Below, in pieces: positions 23,669 through 34,779 of a stretch of 64,000 bases of DNA. The notes beneath the pieces are model-generated. The model was not told the DNA's origin and did not search any database. It saw only the letters and a list, made by a program, of their open reading frames with translations. Where the stretch lies: contig CM075102.1 of NCBI GenBank assembly GCA_037576195.1, positions 24,548,745 to 24,612,744 of the forward strand, written 5' to 3'. The position numbers and the translations under genes were made by a program. Every line of letters starts with the position of its first letter. The first letter of the stretch is position 1. The stretch is from Phytoseiulus persimilis. Lineage: Eukaryota > Arthropoda > Arachnida > Mesostigmata > Phytoseiidae.

Positions 23669-24590
23669 CTAAGTTTTGAAGATATGCTTCGAATAAATTG
23701 CTATTTTCCCGAGTCAGCGTGCTTCATCAGTAGTTCCTTCTGCTCGCTCTTGGAAGTTTGCGATGGGGTGTTCAAGATCAGCTCCGGGGTCAGAATGAGG
23801 ACCCGAAGATCCCTCAAATCACTTATTTTATTCTCGAGTCGTATTGCATCACTGTCTCGCCCTTATTGACTCTTGAATGCACACCTCATAGAAAACACAC
23901 AGAACACTCGCTCCTGTCGGCCATGCAATAAATTGGCTATGAACAATGCTTGATAATCATCATCAATCACCCCATGCTGCAGACGAAGTTCACCAACAGA
24001 ACCCTCCGTTACGTCGAGGTCGGCGAGTCAGGATCAAATTTGTCGAACAAGTGCTCTAGGACCGGTCTGAAGAGGAGAGAGGGGAACTCTTGGACGACAC
24101 TCAATCCCAACGAGGAACAGCGATTACTTCTCACTTATACCTGCATCCAAACGCGCCAGAGCTCCAAGACTGTTTCGTAAAGGGATCGGGTCAAGAATTT
24201 CCGCTTGGCATCAAAGTCATGCTGCGCATCAAACACATCCGAGTTGAGTTTTCATGGGCCGCATGAGAACTCGGGGATTCTCTGAATGCCGACCTCGGAG
24301 TTTTACAGCTGATTCAGTGGAGGTCTCATTCGGCCCTGTTTTCGGTGGCCAGCACGTTTCGGTAAGGTTCCATACGGAGCTTGGGTGACGGAACTGGATG
24401 TTGTGTACCTTGTCATGTACGACGCCGTTCCATTCGAATCGCTCAACACGGTTCATATCTCCTCTGTTTGACTCGGAGGCGACTCGTGCTTACAAGGCGG
24501 TATGGAACGGTTGCCAAATGATCTTATGGAGGCACGAAGGCTTCAAATAGAGCTCTGAAAACTCTTGTGCTGTCGAAATCACTAGTCTCG
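23669..24590. other. Intergenic region between convergent YIPF and zinc-finger genes
   Basis: No coding sequence was recognised. It contains the two AATAAA motifs noted for YIPF and must contain the 3' UTR of the minus-strand zinc-finger gene. Confidence 0.5.
23692..23697 (+). promoter_or_regulatory. Polyadenylation signal of YIPF1/2
   Basis: AATAAA lies 24 bp after the stop codon at 23668, giving a very short 3' UTR, as in eIF3f. A second AATAAA is present at 23927-23932 and could be used alternatively. Confidence 0.6.
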
Positions 24591-27500
24591 TTAGTCCACC
24601 GCATGCTTCAGAGTTATGTGACGACTAATATAGACTTGATGCCTGGTTTTGTAATCACATTTGGGACACTCATAAAGCTCCTCGGTCGAGCTTTGACTGT
24701 GATCAGCTTGTTTGTGCTCCCTCAGAGAAGCCTCGTCCGCGAAGGTCTGCAAAAACCAAGATGAGACACCTAAGAGCTTTGAGACTTGCACTTTGTCTTT
24801 CTCTACTGCGTAGACGCCACGATCATCGGATCGTCCATGACAGCAGCAGTGACGCAGCTCTCCGAATGCCATCTAAAAACTATACTGTTCCTCCAGTCCG
24901 CTGAATTTTACTGACCAACCAACAACCGAGCGAGCTGGAGGAAGCTTTCAGCCCAAGTGAGACTCACCCGATTACAGAGCACACAGGGGACCATTTTGTG
25001 GTTCTTCACATGGAGGTCAAGGAATTTCTGGGTGTGGGTTTTATACGGGCATTGTGAGCACTGGAGGTTTTTCGGTAGGATGACGACCGAGCCCAAACAC
25101 TGAAACAACGAATCAATAACGAATGACTCGCAGACCCGGTGTCCAGCATTACGCTGCCCGGAATCCTTCGAGCAGACGATGTGGAAAACGTTCTCTGCGA
25201 CACTTACGACGAGATCTGAAGGTGAGGATCTGACTTCGTCTTCAGCTTCGTGGTTATCGTCCGAACTTAAGTTGGGTCTTCCTGCTGAGGGTGTAGGATC
25301 CACTACAGGAAGAGAGCTTTCGACTTTTTCGCGAGAGCGGGATGAGCTTTGTTTCTTCGGTACATTTAGTGAAATCGAGGGCTTGATCGTCGAAGCTCTC
25401 AGAGATCGGCTTGTGGAAGGTCGTGGAATTTCTCCGCCAGGTGGGCTTGGGACCCGGCTTGCTTCCTTTCCAAGTGGAGGCGCTCCAGCATCGGCTGAGG
25501 AAGCTCTACGTGCAATGATTTTGGAAGCTGAACTCCGTCTTGAAGGCTTGGAAACGCGGCGCCGCGAAGCGGTGCGAGTCTCACTCGCGACACAGCTCGA
25601 GCTGCTTTCGCGATGGCGACACTGCTCCGTAACCACCATTGGCGTCCCCGAAGCTTCGGTTTCCGATTCCGGTGACTCTAAGAGCCTGTTCCCAGCCTCC
25701 TCGATGTCCGGGTCGCAAATGTCCGGGACTGAAGGCCGTCGAGTTCCAGACGATGATTTCTGAGAAGGAGTCGCTGGAGTAGGCATGTCAATCTCTGCGT
25801 TGATTTTGTCTTTCGAATCCGTATCAACATGCACCAGCTCTGTCACAGCTCTACTGACAACGGGGGTTGGTTTCAACGTCGTTCTAGACTTCGAAATGAG
25901 TAAGGGTTTCTTCTGTGCGCGGATATTCGGTCGAAGGCTGCTCCTGCACAGAGGAGTAGCTTTAATTGTCGAGGATTTGGCTATGGGCAGGGGTGTGCGC
26001 CTCGGCATCGGACAGTCGTCGCGAGTAGCTGGAGATGCTCCAAGGACCGAGTCCTGCGCCTTGAGGAGTTCGGGTTTCGTGAGATCTATGAACACTCCAG
26101 GCTCATCTTCTTTGGTGAGATCTTCGTACCTCGGAGGAGGCTCTTCTTCTTCCTCTTCTAAATTTCGCGCAACCGCTGTTTTTCGCGATTGCCTGCGCTT
26201 GAGGTCGGCCGCGCCAGGAATTGTATTCTCTGATCGAAGATCGGCGGTCGCTCCAAGGGTGTCAAGAGTCGCTTCCGAAAGAGTGTCCGTCGCCGTCGAC
26301 TCTAACCCAACCATCGTCGAGACAGAACTCAATACCGAGGATGCATCAGCGGACGTCTCGACTTCGAGAAGCTCGACCGAGTCCATGCCTTCAACCTCCA
26401 TGCGTTCATCCGGGTTGTTGAAGGACTCTATCGTTCGGGTGAACGGTGCGGAACTGAGCAGCTTGCCGCTCGTATCCGCTGTCACGAGACGCCCTTGCAG
26501 AAGAATAGAATGCTGGTAATTTGAAGGACTCCGGGGATCAGAAGCGATGTCGGGAGGTTTAGGCAACACTAGCACAGCAGCCGAGGTCGGTGCAACGAGC
26601 CTCCGACGAGTAATCTCCTCATCAGCTCCCCTTGTTACAACCGCGGGTAAGTTCTCGACACCGCACTCGGCTGATTGGCCATCTATGCTGTCATCTAGAG
26701 TGATATCCGATTCTGCCGAGGGAGCGTCTGGTGGAGGGCTTATTCCTTCGGGTATTTCTTTCATGAATGATGCGACCTGATCAGTGAGAGCTCCGACATA
26801 GGTTTGTACCGAAGACGACGATGTTGCACCTTCTGAGTTCAGCGGTGTAAACGAAGGGAAGTTTTTGGGAGAAACATCCACACCTCTCTGTATGGAATCA
26901 GTGATAACCTGGAAGAATACCCATCCTCATCATTAGCCTCGAGCTTTTTCATCCCGTTCTGATGGATTCATTCAGTTCGGACAATACGATCAAACCGGGG
27001 CGGAATCATCTTCAGAGTACGATGAGAACGAGGAAGGGCATCGTTTGGCCTCTTTCGACACACCCGGCGTCCTCACACAGTTTGGCGACCCCTCGTGTAG
27101 TGTATGACAACTGCGAGCGTTGGCTAGTTCGGTGAATCGATTTGAATTTACCTTTTCCAGTTGTGAAACAGATGGTATACTAATTTGCTTCGGAGGACGA
27201 CCTCTCGGAGTCGCTCGGACGAGCAGAGACGAAGACATCCGAGGCGCAGCGAGTGGTTGCGCTCCGGAGGGTCGAAGCGGTGCCGACGCTACAAGAAGAA
27301 ATTTTACCTTTCGAATGGACTGGAGACGGATCGAGTACGAAGCTACAGACGACGGTCAGAATCGGGGAACCTTGAATCAATATTCACCAGTTGATGTGGT
27401 ATTTGGAGGAGGACCGCTTTTCTCGAGAAGCCCAGTCAGGATGGGCTGTGCCTTTCCGTCCGCGGTTTTCGAGCCTTGCGATCTGTAAGAGCTCTCGTCA

Positions 27501-28008
27501 AAATACATCCCCTCGGCTTCTGGAAACTTCAACTCCAATGCAGTGCTCATCGCGGACTGACATCTCATCGTACTTACCCATCGGACTTGACGAGCAATAC
27601 GGATGGTATGATCATTCGGGGAGGAGCGAGGGGGTCCTTCGGGGAGGATCGGAGCGCTAAGGAGGATCGATCGATGGATTGCGAAAGACGTCGAAAATGA
27701 AAACGCGTACAAATGAGACTCATCACGACATCTTACTCACGGGGCTTCGGCTTCGCGGCCACAGGCGGAACTATTTGTTGGGTAAATCGACTGCGGGACA
27801 TCGATGGAGATATTTCCTCTATTTCCCCCGGCCTGTTCTGCACACCTGACGACGTTTTGGGAGGACAGGCGATCAGCTGAAGCGATTCGTTCGAGGTAGT
27901 TGTCTTTGCTTGATGCCCTGCGGAGAACAACGACATGCAAATAATGTCGATTGAGGATCCATCCACATACCACGGCATCTCGAGCTCGGCAACATGCTGA
28001 TCGCACAT
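24591..28008 (-). CDS. AT-hook and triple C2H2 zinc-finger protein, unnamed
   Basis: Minus-strand gene. Exons that join in phase: 28008-27741, 27656-27578, 27482-27388, 27288-27152 (or read on to about 27000), a long exon from about 26900 to 25208, 25099-24968 and 24746-24591. The join between 27152 and 26900 is unresolved. An AT-hook (TPRGRPPKQ) lies in the fourth exon. The long exon encodes some 560 residues of Ser/Pro/Thr-rich, probably disordered protein with a SUMO-interaction-like VFIDLT. The C-terminus has three adjacent C2H2 fingers: CSQCPYKTHTQKFLDLHVKNH (one residue beyond is K), CVLC-N/R-TFADEASLREHKQADH split by an intron, and CPKCDYKTRHQVYISRHITLK-H. Finger spacing is C-x2-C-x12-H-x3/4-H. 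DNA binding at AT-rich sites in the nucleus is inferred; no orthologue is recognised. Confidence 0.8.
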
Positions 28009-28517
28009 TTTATTCTGGACTCTTAGTTACAACGTGAACAGGAGTCGCCCACATTTAAGAGCGTGTCCTGAGAGAAGTTGAGTTTTTTTCCCGTAGCGCA
28101 GCTTTTCTGCAAGGAGAGACCATATTAGGGGATGTACTTGACGTGAAGTCCGTGCTTCAGAGTCATTTTCTTCCCAAATGCTGCGAATCCGGAACGCAGT
28201 AGGGTTCACACTAGCAACAGAACATACAGAATTTTAATCTTACGAAAACTCCCAGCGAAAAAGATCAATCACATCCGAAGTTCTCCAGTCTTCAACAGGG
28301 TCGGTCTCAGTTTATTTAAAAAAAAGCTGTCGGCGATCACCACGACTTCACAGTGAAGCTCACGCCCAACGAACAATTTTATCATTCGAAAGCCCCGGTT
28401 CCCGACCAACGGCCTCTTGTCTCACATGACATATCGATGCGCAGCGGAACGCAGCTTCGTGCGGCAGTTGGATTTATATATTAAAATCGTGTGGAGGAGT
28501 ATGGTGACGTTCGAAGA
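28009..28517. other. Gap between the zinc-finger gene and RNF146
   Basis: About 500 bp between two minus-strand genes. It should hold the RNF146 3' UTR on the right and the promoter of the AT-hook gene on the left. No canonical AATAAA was found next to the RNF146 stop, only AT-rich sequence near 28470-28485. Confidence 0.45.
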
Positions 28518-29493
28518 TCAGATCAAGGAGCCGTTGATGAGGTCTTCCCGGAGCCCGGCAACGCCCTTGCGCGGCGCCGAGATGATGTCGCGTTTGATTT
28601 GGCGGGTCCGTCCGGGACGGTCTTTACGGTATTGGACCATTCGTACGAAATCGATGACATAAATGAAACCGGAGATTTGCACGTCATACCTGAAGTATTC
28701 GTCTTTCTTTACAGGGGCATTGTTCAGTGGTGACTTGGTTATTCATAGAACAACATGGTTTCGCCAAGAAGCCGCCCGAATCGAGAACTCACTGCGAATC
28801 GCCTCTCTCGAGAGCATCCTCGAGTTCTTGACAGTGTCGCTCCTCGAACTGCCACCAGCCATCGCGACCCGCGTAGAACCAGTAATACTTCGAGCCGGGA
28901 CTTGGATTCTCTTCGGAGTTGCGCGGCACTACCGTTGGCAGCTGCATGTATCCCACAGGAATTTCCGCGCGACAATACGCACACCTGGATTCGAAAATCT
29001 TCTTCGCATCGCTCGTCAACATTGGATACCTCTCATATATATTTTTTTCCTGCTAACTCCGCTGTGATATCTGTTCGGCTCCTCATAGGGTTCGCTCCAC
29101 GGGCATTACCTTCCAAGTTGATTGGCGAAGCCTTTCGCACAAAGGAAGCAGAAAATGTGATTGCAGGGTAATTTGATCGGGAGCTGTGGCGGCTGGAGAC
29201 AGACGGGACATTCTAGGACTTCTGCTTCAGATGAAGGAGTTGTCGATGTGACATCACAGACTTGAGTAGGGGTAGCCGGTGGCGATGATAGAGCCTGGAA
29301 TTCATCATGGGAATTTCGAGAGGAGAATCGACAGTCGTGTTTCCAAACTCACACAGGACGAGCCTGACGGCGCTAAGCGAAAATCAGATGATTGGTAAGG
29401 TACATTCCCTGACCTCCGGTTCCCGATACTTCACCAAAAACTTCCATGTGGAGAAGTCGTTGCTTCGGAACAACTTACATAGTTGTGATCCAT
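28518..29493 (-). CDS. RNF146: RNF146/Iduna-like poly(ADP-ribose)-dependent E3 ubiquitin ligase
   Basis: Exons 29493-29479, 29294-29110, 28984-28793 and 28689-28518, all in phase, give 187 residues. The five-residue first exon (MDHNY) is the least certain part. A C3HC4 RING starts at residue 34: [20 protein letters not shown], then CFLCAKGF and, across an intron, CAYC. A WWE domain follows: [26 protein letters not shown], then [15 protein letters not shown] and [10 protein letters not shown], with the Tyr, Gln and Arg of the iso-ADP-ribose pocket in place. The family ubiquitinates PARylated proteins such as axin after tankyrase action, so it tunes Wnt signalling. The protein stops about 15 residues after the WWE domain, whereas human RNF146 (about 360 residues) has a long tail with tankyrase-binding motifs. 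Confidence 0.94.
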
Positions 29494-29738
29494 TCCTTTC
29501 GAAAGTTTCGACCGAGTTTGTCTCACTGCAGAGCAGTCAGCTCGGGGAAAGTTGCGAAGTTACTGCTCTCACGATGATCGAATCGACGACACACAACCGA
29601 CACAAACCAACGCTCATTGGAAAGCGATAAGATTTGAGTGATGCTGTCGCAGTTGTAGTGTTTGCACAATAATTTAGCAGACCACACAATTCAAAATTGG
29701 GCTTCGAAGATCTAGCCGGCAATTATTTTCGCGCGCTT

Positions 29739-31114
29739 TCATCCCACAGAATCCTCCCGCAGTTTGAATGCCCGCAGAGACATTTGCTCGGTTCTCTTCT
29801 GCGCTCTGTGTTCTCCACCAGTGTTGACAGCATGAAACCTGCCCGTCGAAGGGATGCGAGAGGGAGAGGTAGGCGGGAAGGGAAGTTCGTGCAGCTCGAT
29901 CGGATCGACTGCTTGCAGTGGAGTCGGAATCACGAGAATCGCAACTGGCTGCACGGAAAACGCGCAGCACTCTCCTTTCAGAGGCTCCTTCTGTACGTCG
30001 CATGTTCGCTCAAAACGTTATCGTGCATCGCTAACCCAGCCAATTCCTCGGTTTCGATGCCCGACTTCAAATGTAGATCCACCATCATAGGGAACCTGCA
30101 TGAATCCATATCAGTCCTGTCGTTAAGAAAAATCCTGCGTCCGAGACTTTTCGATAAGCTAGCCTGCTGCTATCCAACTTCGTTTCAAATCGGCAAAAAA
30201 TATCACCGCACGGCGCCTCAAGGGAAGCGGCACCTCTCAGCGACACAAGGCGCGCAAACCTCGTTCGTAGCACATGAAATTATACAGAGGACACTCTGAG
30301 TTACAGAGTCCAAGCTTACGTTTCCCAGTTGCCGTGAGCCAGACGGGCCTGCTCTGCTGCCAAACCGAGCGGAATCGCCCACGGTTGACACCTGATCACT
30401 AGCGCGGGCGAGCCCACTCTCCGAGGCAGCTTCGTCCTTAATGCTGATGTTCTCCATGGATGACAGAATCCGTTGCAGTCGTGGGTCCGATACTACACAT
30501 GAAAGAGATTTCGGCCGTCACTACCAACATCATCTCCTCTCGAAATAAGGAATTTCTCTCAAAATGAAATAATTCCATAATCCGAGACATCTGCCACAAA
30601 CCTTGAGAAGAATCACCAAAAGCGACGAAGTTCGGCATCTAGGTTCGGAGAAGAAGACAAGATTCCGTGAGCACGCATTTCTGGCGGTATGGGGATTGTA
30701 TGACGCTCCAGTCGCGAACTAGCGCAGTTCAAGGCCGACGTGAACCTTTTCATGGGAAGTCTGGCCATATGGAGCGTAATTTGGGCTCAACTTACATTAA
30801 CCTCTGGAGGATCGGAGCGCAGTGACAGGTCCGCTCTTAGGTCCCTCACATGAGAACTGCCAGAAAAAAAAGATCTTAGGATGAGTCGCAGCGCTTCCGA
30901 AACGTCATCAAGCTATTTTCCAGTTTCTCCGATTCGAACGCGACTGGCACGGCTTGGTACCCGAAGCTAACCTGCACATGACGTTCTCCTCCGCTGACAG
31001 TTTACTGGCATCGAGGTCGTAGGTTGTCAACCAGTGCTCGATTGAAGAACTTCTCAGTTCTGGTAGCACCACAAAGTTCACAGTTTGTGCTTTGCAGTAG
31101 ATGCAGAGAGGCAT
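29739..31114 (-). CDS. THAP-like zinc-finger protein
   Basis: Proposed exons: 31114-30972, 30856-30796, 30638-30602, 30492-30320, about 30093-30040 and about 29951-29739; the first four join in phase at good sites, the last two are tentative. Residues 1-51 carry a THAP-type signature: MPLCIYC, a Trp (EHWL) and, created by the first splice, CSSH. Spacing is C-x2-C-x39-C-x2-H, inside the family range C-x2-4-C-x35-50-C-x2-H. The usual AVPTIF box was not seen and VNFVVLPE is the only match to the F-x-x-P region, so this is a divergent member. The rest (about 180 residues) is Ser/Gly-rich without a known fold. Role, by family: sequence-specific DNA binding, sometimes derived from P-element transposases. 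It sits just upstream of RNF146 on the same strand. Confidence 0.55.
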
Positions 31115-31971
31115 CTGGAAGTCACTACGAACCACTTTTTGTGACAGCGGTTTGAAGTGCACAACACACACCTATGAAGTCTATTCACAAAACCACATTT
31201 CCACATGGAGAGTTCATTGTATGACTTTTTTCGACTTTTCTCTCATGTAGCATCAAAATATTCCTAGAGATCAAACTACTCTTGGGAATCCCAGGAACAG
31301 AGTAGTGAAAGTTTATGCGCCCCAAGAGAAGGAGAAGCTCATATTGGTTGCTTTCTGTGAACAGAAAGAGTTGCGATGCTTCGAGTCATAAGTTGTTCCT
31401 CACGGAAGTGAGTTTGGGGCATATAATATCGGTGGCGCACACAGAGGGAACGACATCGGTGATGATGGTGATCTCTGCTTATGATCGAGCAAGTCTTGAA
31501 GCGACTTTTGCTTCTCTTCAGGCTATCGATGCGAAGATCGGGGCTTCCCAAACAAACGGTGCTTAGAGCTATGCACATGATAGTGAGCTTCTTAGTTGAG
31601 GACCTGTTTTCTCCAACAGAATCGTTGGCCAGTCAGAGGTGGATATCTAGACAAAACCAAATCCGAACGACATAGGCTCAAAACAGAGCTCTTCAGTGCC
31701 GCGACTGATCGCGCGCCCGGCCGATGTTTCGCATTCGATATCGCCTCTTGACAGCATCCAGTGAACACTCGCTGAAATTGAATCTGCTCTGATGATCGGA
31801 GAACCTCAGTAGAGGTCAACGTGAGAGATTGTAGTAGAGGAGACCGAGATGTGCCGGTTCAGTCACCTAGACCCCACAGTTCAACCTTATTATATATTAC
31901 CCCCCACAGTTCAACCGGGACACTTCTGAGGGCTGGCTGAGAGGTTCAGCCGGAAAACAAAGACTCGGAGA
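31115..31971. other. No recognised gene; upstream of the THAP-like gene and of the 45-bp array
   Basis: A minus-strand frame continues upstream of 31114 to 31171, but an acceptor (gacttccag) sits just before the MPLCIYC start, so that part is probably 5' UTR or intron. The rest shows small ORFs only. At 31873-31915 the words ccccacagttcaacc recur twice, 30 bp apart, at the left edge of the array. Confidence 0.4.
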
Positions 31972-34530
31972 AGTATTGTCAGATTGGTCCTGGAATCACC
32001 TCTCCAGAGTAGGAGAGTGATGGCCAGATTGGTCTCAGAATCACCCCTCCAGAGTTGGGAAGGAATGACCAGATTGGTCCCAGAATCACCCCTCCAGAGC
32101 TGGAAAGTAATGGCCAGATCGGTCTCGGAATCACCCCTCCAGAGTTCGCAAGTAATGGCCAGATTGGTCCAGGAATCACCCCTCCAGAGTTGGAAAGTAA
32201 TGGCCAGATTGGTCTCGGAATCACCCCTCCAGAGTTGGAGGGTAATGGCCAGGTTGGTACCGGAATCATCCCTACAGAGTTAGGAACTAAAGGCCAGATT
32301 GGTCTCGGAATCACCCCTCCAGAGTTCGCAAGTAATGGCCAGATTGGTCCCAGAATCACCCCTCCAGAGCTGGAAAGTAATGGCCAGATCGGTCTCGGAA
32401 TCACCCCTCCAGAGTTCGCAAGTAATGGCCACATTGGTCCAGGAATCACCCCTCCAGAGTTGGAAAGTAATGGCCAGATTAGTCTCGGAATCACCCCTGT
32501 AAAGGTGGAAAGAAATGGCCAGATTGGTCTCGGAATCACCCCTCTAAAGGTGGAAAGAAATGGCCAGATTGGTCTCGGAATCACCCCTCCAGAGTTGGAA
32601 ACTAAAGGCCAGATTGGTCTCGTGAACACCCCTCTAGAGTTGGGAAGTAATAGCCAGATTGGTCCCAGAATCACCCCTCCAGAGCTGGAAAGTAATGGCC
32701 AGATCGGTCTCGGAATCACCCCTTCAGAGTTCGCAAGTAATGGCCACATTGGTCCAGGAATCACCCCTCCAGAGTTGGAAAGAAATGGCCAGATTAGTCT
32801 CGGAATCACCCCTCTAAAGGTGGAAAGAAATGGCCAGATTGGTCTCGGAATCACCCCTCTAAAGGTGGAAAGGAAATGGCCAGATTGGTCTCGGAATCAC
32901 CCCTCCAGAGTTGGAAAGTAATGGCCAGATTGGTACCGGAATCACCCCTCCAGAGTTGGAAACTAAAGGCCAGATTGATCTCGTAATCACCCCTCCAGAG
33001 TTGGAAACTAAAGGCCAGATTGGTCTCGTAAACACCACTCCAGAGTTGGGAAGTAATAGCCAGATTGGTCCCAGAATCACCCCTCCAGAGTTGGAAAGTA
33101 ATGCTCAGATTGGTCTCGGAATCACTCCTCCAGACTTGGAAAGTAATGCTCAGATTGGTCTCGGAATCACCCCTCCAGAGTTGGAAAGTGATGGTCAGGA
33201 TGGTCTTGAAATCACTCCTCCACAGTTGGAAAGCAATGGCCATATTGTTCCCAGAATCACCCCACCAGAGTTGGAAAGTAATGGTCAGATTGGTCGCGGA
33301 ATAAGCCCTCCAGAGTTGGTAAGTGATGGTCGGATTGGTCCCGGAATCACCCCACCAGAGTTGGAAAGTAATGGTAAAATTGATCGCGGAATCACCCCTC
33401 CAGAGTTGGAAAGTAATGGTCAGAATGGTCTCGGAATCACCCCTCCAGAGTTGGAAAGTAATGGTCAGATTGGTCCCGGAATCACCCCACCAGAGTTGGA
33501 AAGTAATGGTCAGAATGGTCTCGGAATCACCCCTCCAGAGTTGGGAAGTAATGCTCAGATTGGTCTCGGAATCACTCCTCCAGACTTGGAAAGTAATGTT
33601 CAGATTGGTCTCGGAATCACCCCTCCAGAGTTGGAAAGTAATGGTCAGAATGGTCTCGGAATCACCCCCCCAGAGTTGGAAAGTAATGGTCAGAATGGTC
33701 TCGGAATCACCCCTCCAGAGTTGGAAAGTAATGCTCAGATTGGTCTCGGAATCACTCCTCCAGACTTGGAAAGTAATGCTCAGATTGGTCCCAGAATCAC
33801 CCCTCCAGAGTTGGGAAGTAATGGCTAGATTGGTACCGGAATCACCCCTCCAGAGTTGGAAAGTAATTGCCAGATTGGTCTCGGAATCGCCCCTCTAAAG
33901 GTGGAAAGTAATTGCCAGATTGGTCTCGGAATCACCCCTCTAAAGGTGGAAAGAAATGGCCAGATTGGTCTCGGAATCACCCCTCTAAAGGTGGAAAGAA
34001 ATGGCCAGATTGGTCTCGGAATCACCCCTCCAGAGTTGGAAACTAATGGCCAGATTGGTACCGGAATCACCCCTCCAGAGTTGGAAACTAAAGGCCAGAT
34101 TGATCTCGTAATCACCCCTCCAGAGTTGGAAACTAAAGGCCAGATTGGTCTCGTAAACACCCCTCCAGAGTTGGGAAGTAATAGCCAGATTGGTCCCAGA
34201 ATCACCCCTCCAGAGCTGGAAAGTAATGGCCAGATCGGTCTCGGAATCACCCCTCCAGAGTTCGCAAGTAATGGCCAGATTGGTTCAGGAATCACCCCTC
34301 CAGAGTTGGAAAGTAATGGCCAGATTGGTCTCGGAATCACCCCTCCAGAGTTGGAGGGTAATGGCCAGGTTGGTACCGGAATCACCCCTACAGAGTTAGA
34401 AACTAAAGGCCAGATTGGTCTCGGAATCACCCCTCCAGAGTTCGCAAGTAATGGCCAGATTGGTCTGGGAATCACCCCTCCACAGTTGGGAAGTAATGGC
34501 CTTATTGGTCTCGGAATCACCCCTCCAGAT
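31972..34530. repeat. 45-bp minisatellite array, about 57 units
   Basis: Consensus unit begins GGCCAGATTGGTCTCGGAAT and ends GAGTTGGAAAGTAAT with CACCCCTCCA between, 45 bases in all. Because 45 is a multiple of 3, several frames stay open on both strands; the plus frame reads a 15-residue unit GQIGLGITPPELESN. Variant units recur in blocks: CTCTAAAGGTGGAAAGAAAT type near 32490-32580, 32805-32875 and 33890-34015; TTCGCAAGTAAT type near 32140, 32325, 32410, 32730, 34260 and 34440; and GACTTGGAAAGTAATGCTCA type only in 33120-33790. This shows higher-order structure and past block duplication. A one-base insertion near 32871 and a stop near 33825 break the plus frame, so I do not call it coding. 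Confidence 0.97.
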
Positions 34531-34779
34531 ATTTTTATGATAGATGTATAGGAGAGGCAGTGGGGAAGGATATCCGATGACGATGGGATGAGGCCTAAGA
34601 GTCTGGCTGGCGTCATAACGGGGCGGTGCACCTTATCGTCAGAATTTGGATGCGGGTGACAGTATGGAGGGGGTGAAAGTTGGGGTAAATCGCGAGGGGA
34701 GGGGGGGAGGGATGGGTTGCCTGTGTCCTTCCCGGTGAGCCGCTCTACATTATGCAGTTTGTTCCAAGTCGATCCGATC

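Noticed and set aside
25179-26519. Plus-strand ORFs of 194 and 244 codons
   Set aside because: Mirror frames of the Ser-rich long exon of the minus-strand AT-hook gene, whose downstream exons and zinc fingers are coherent.
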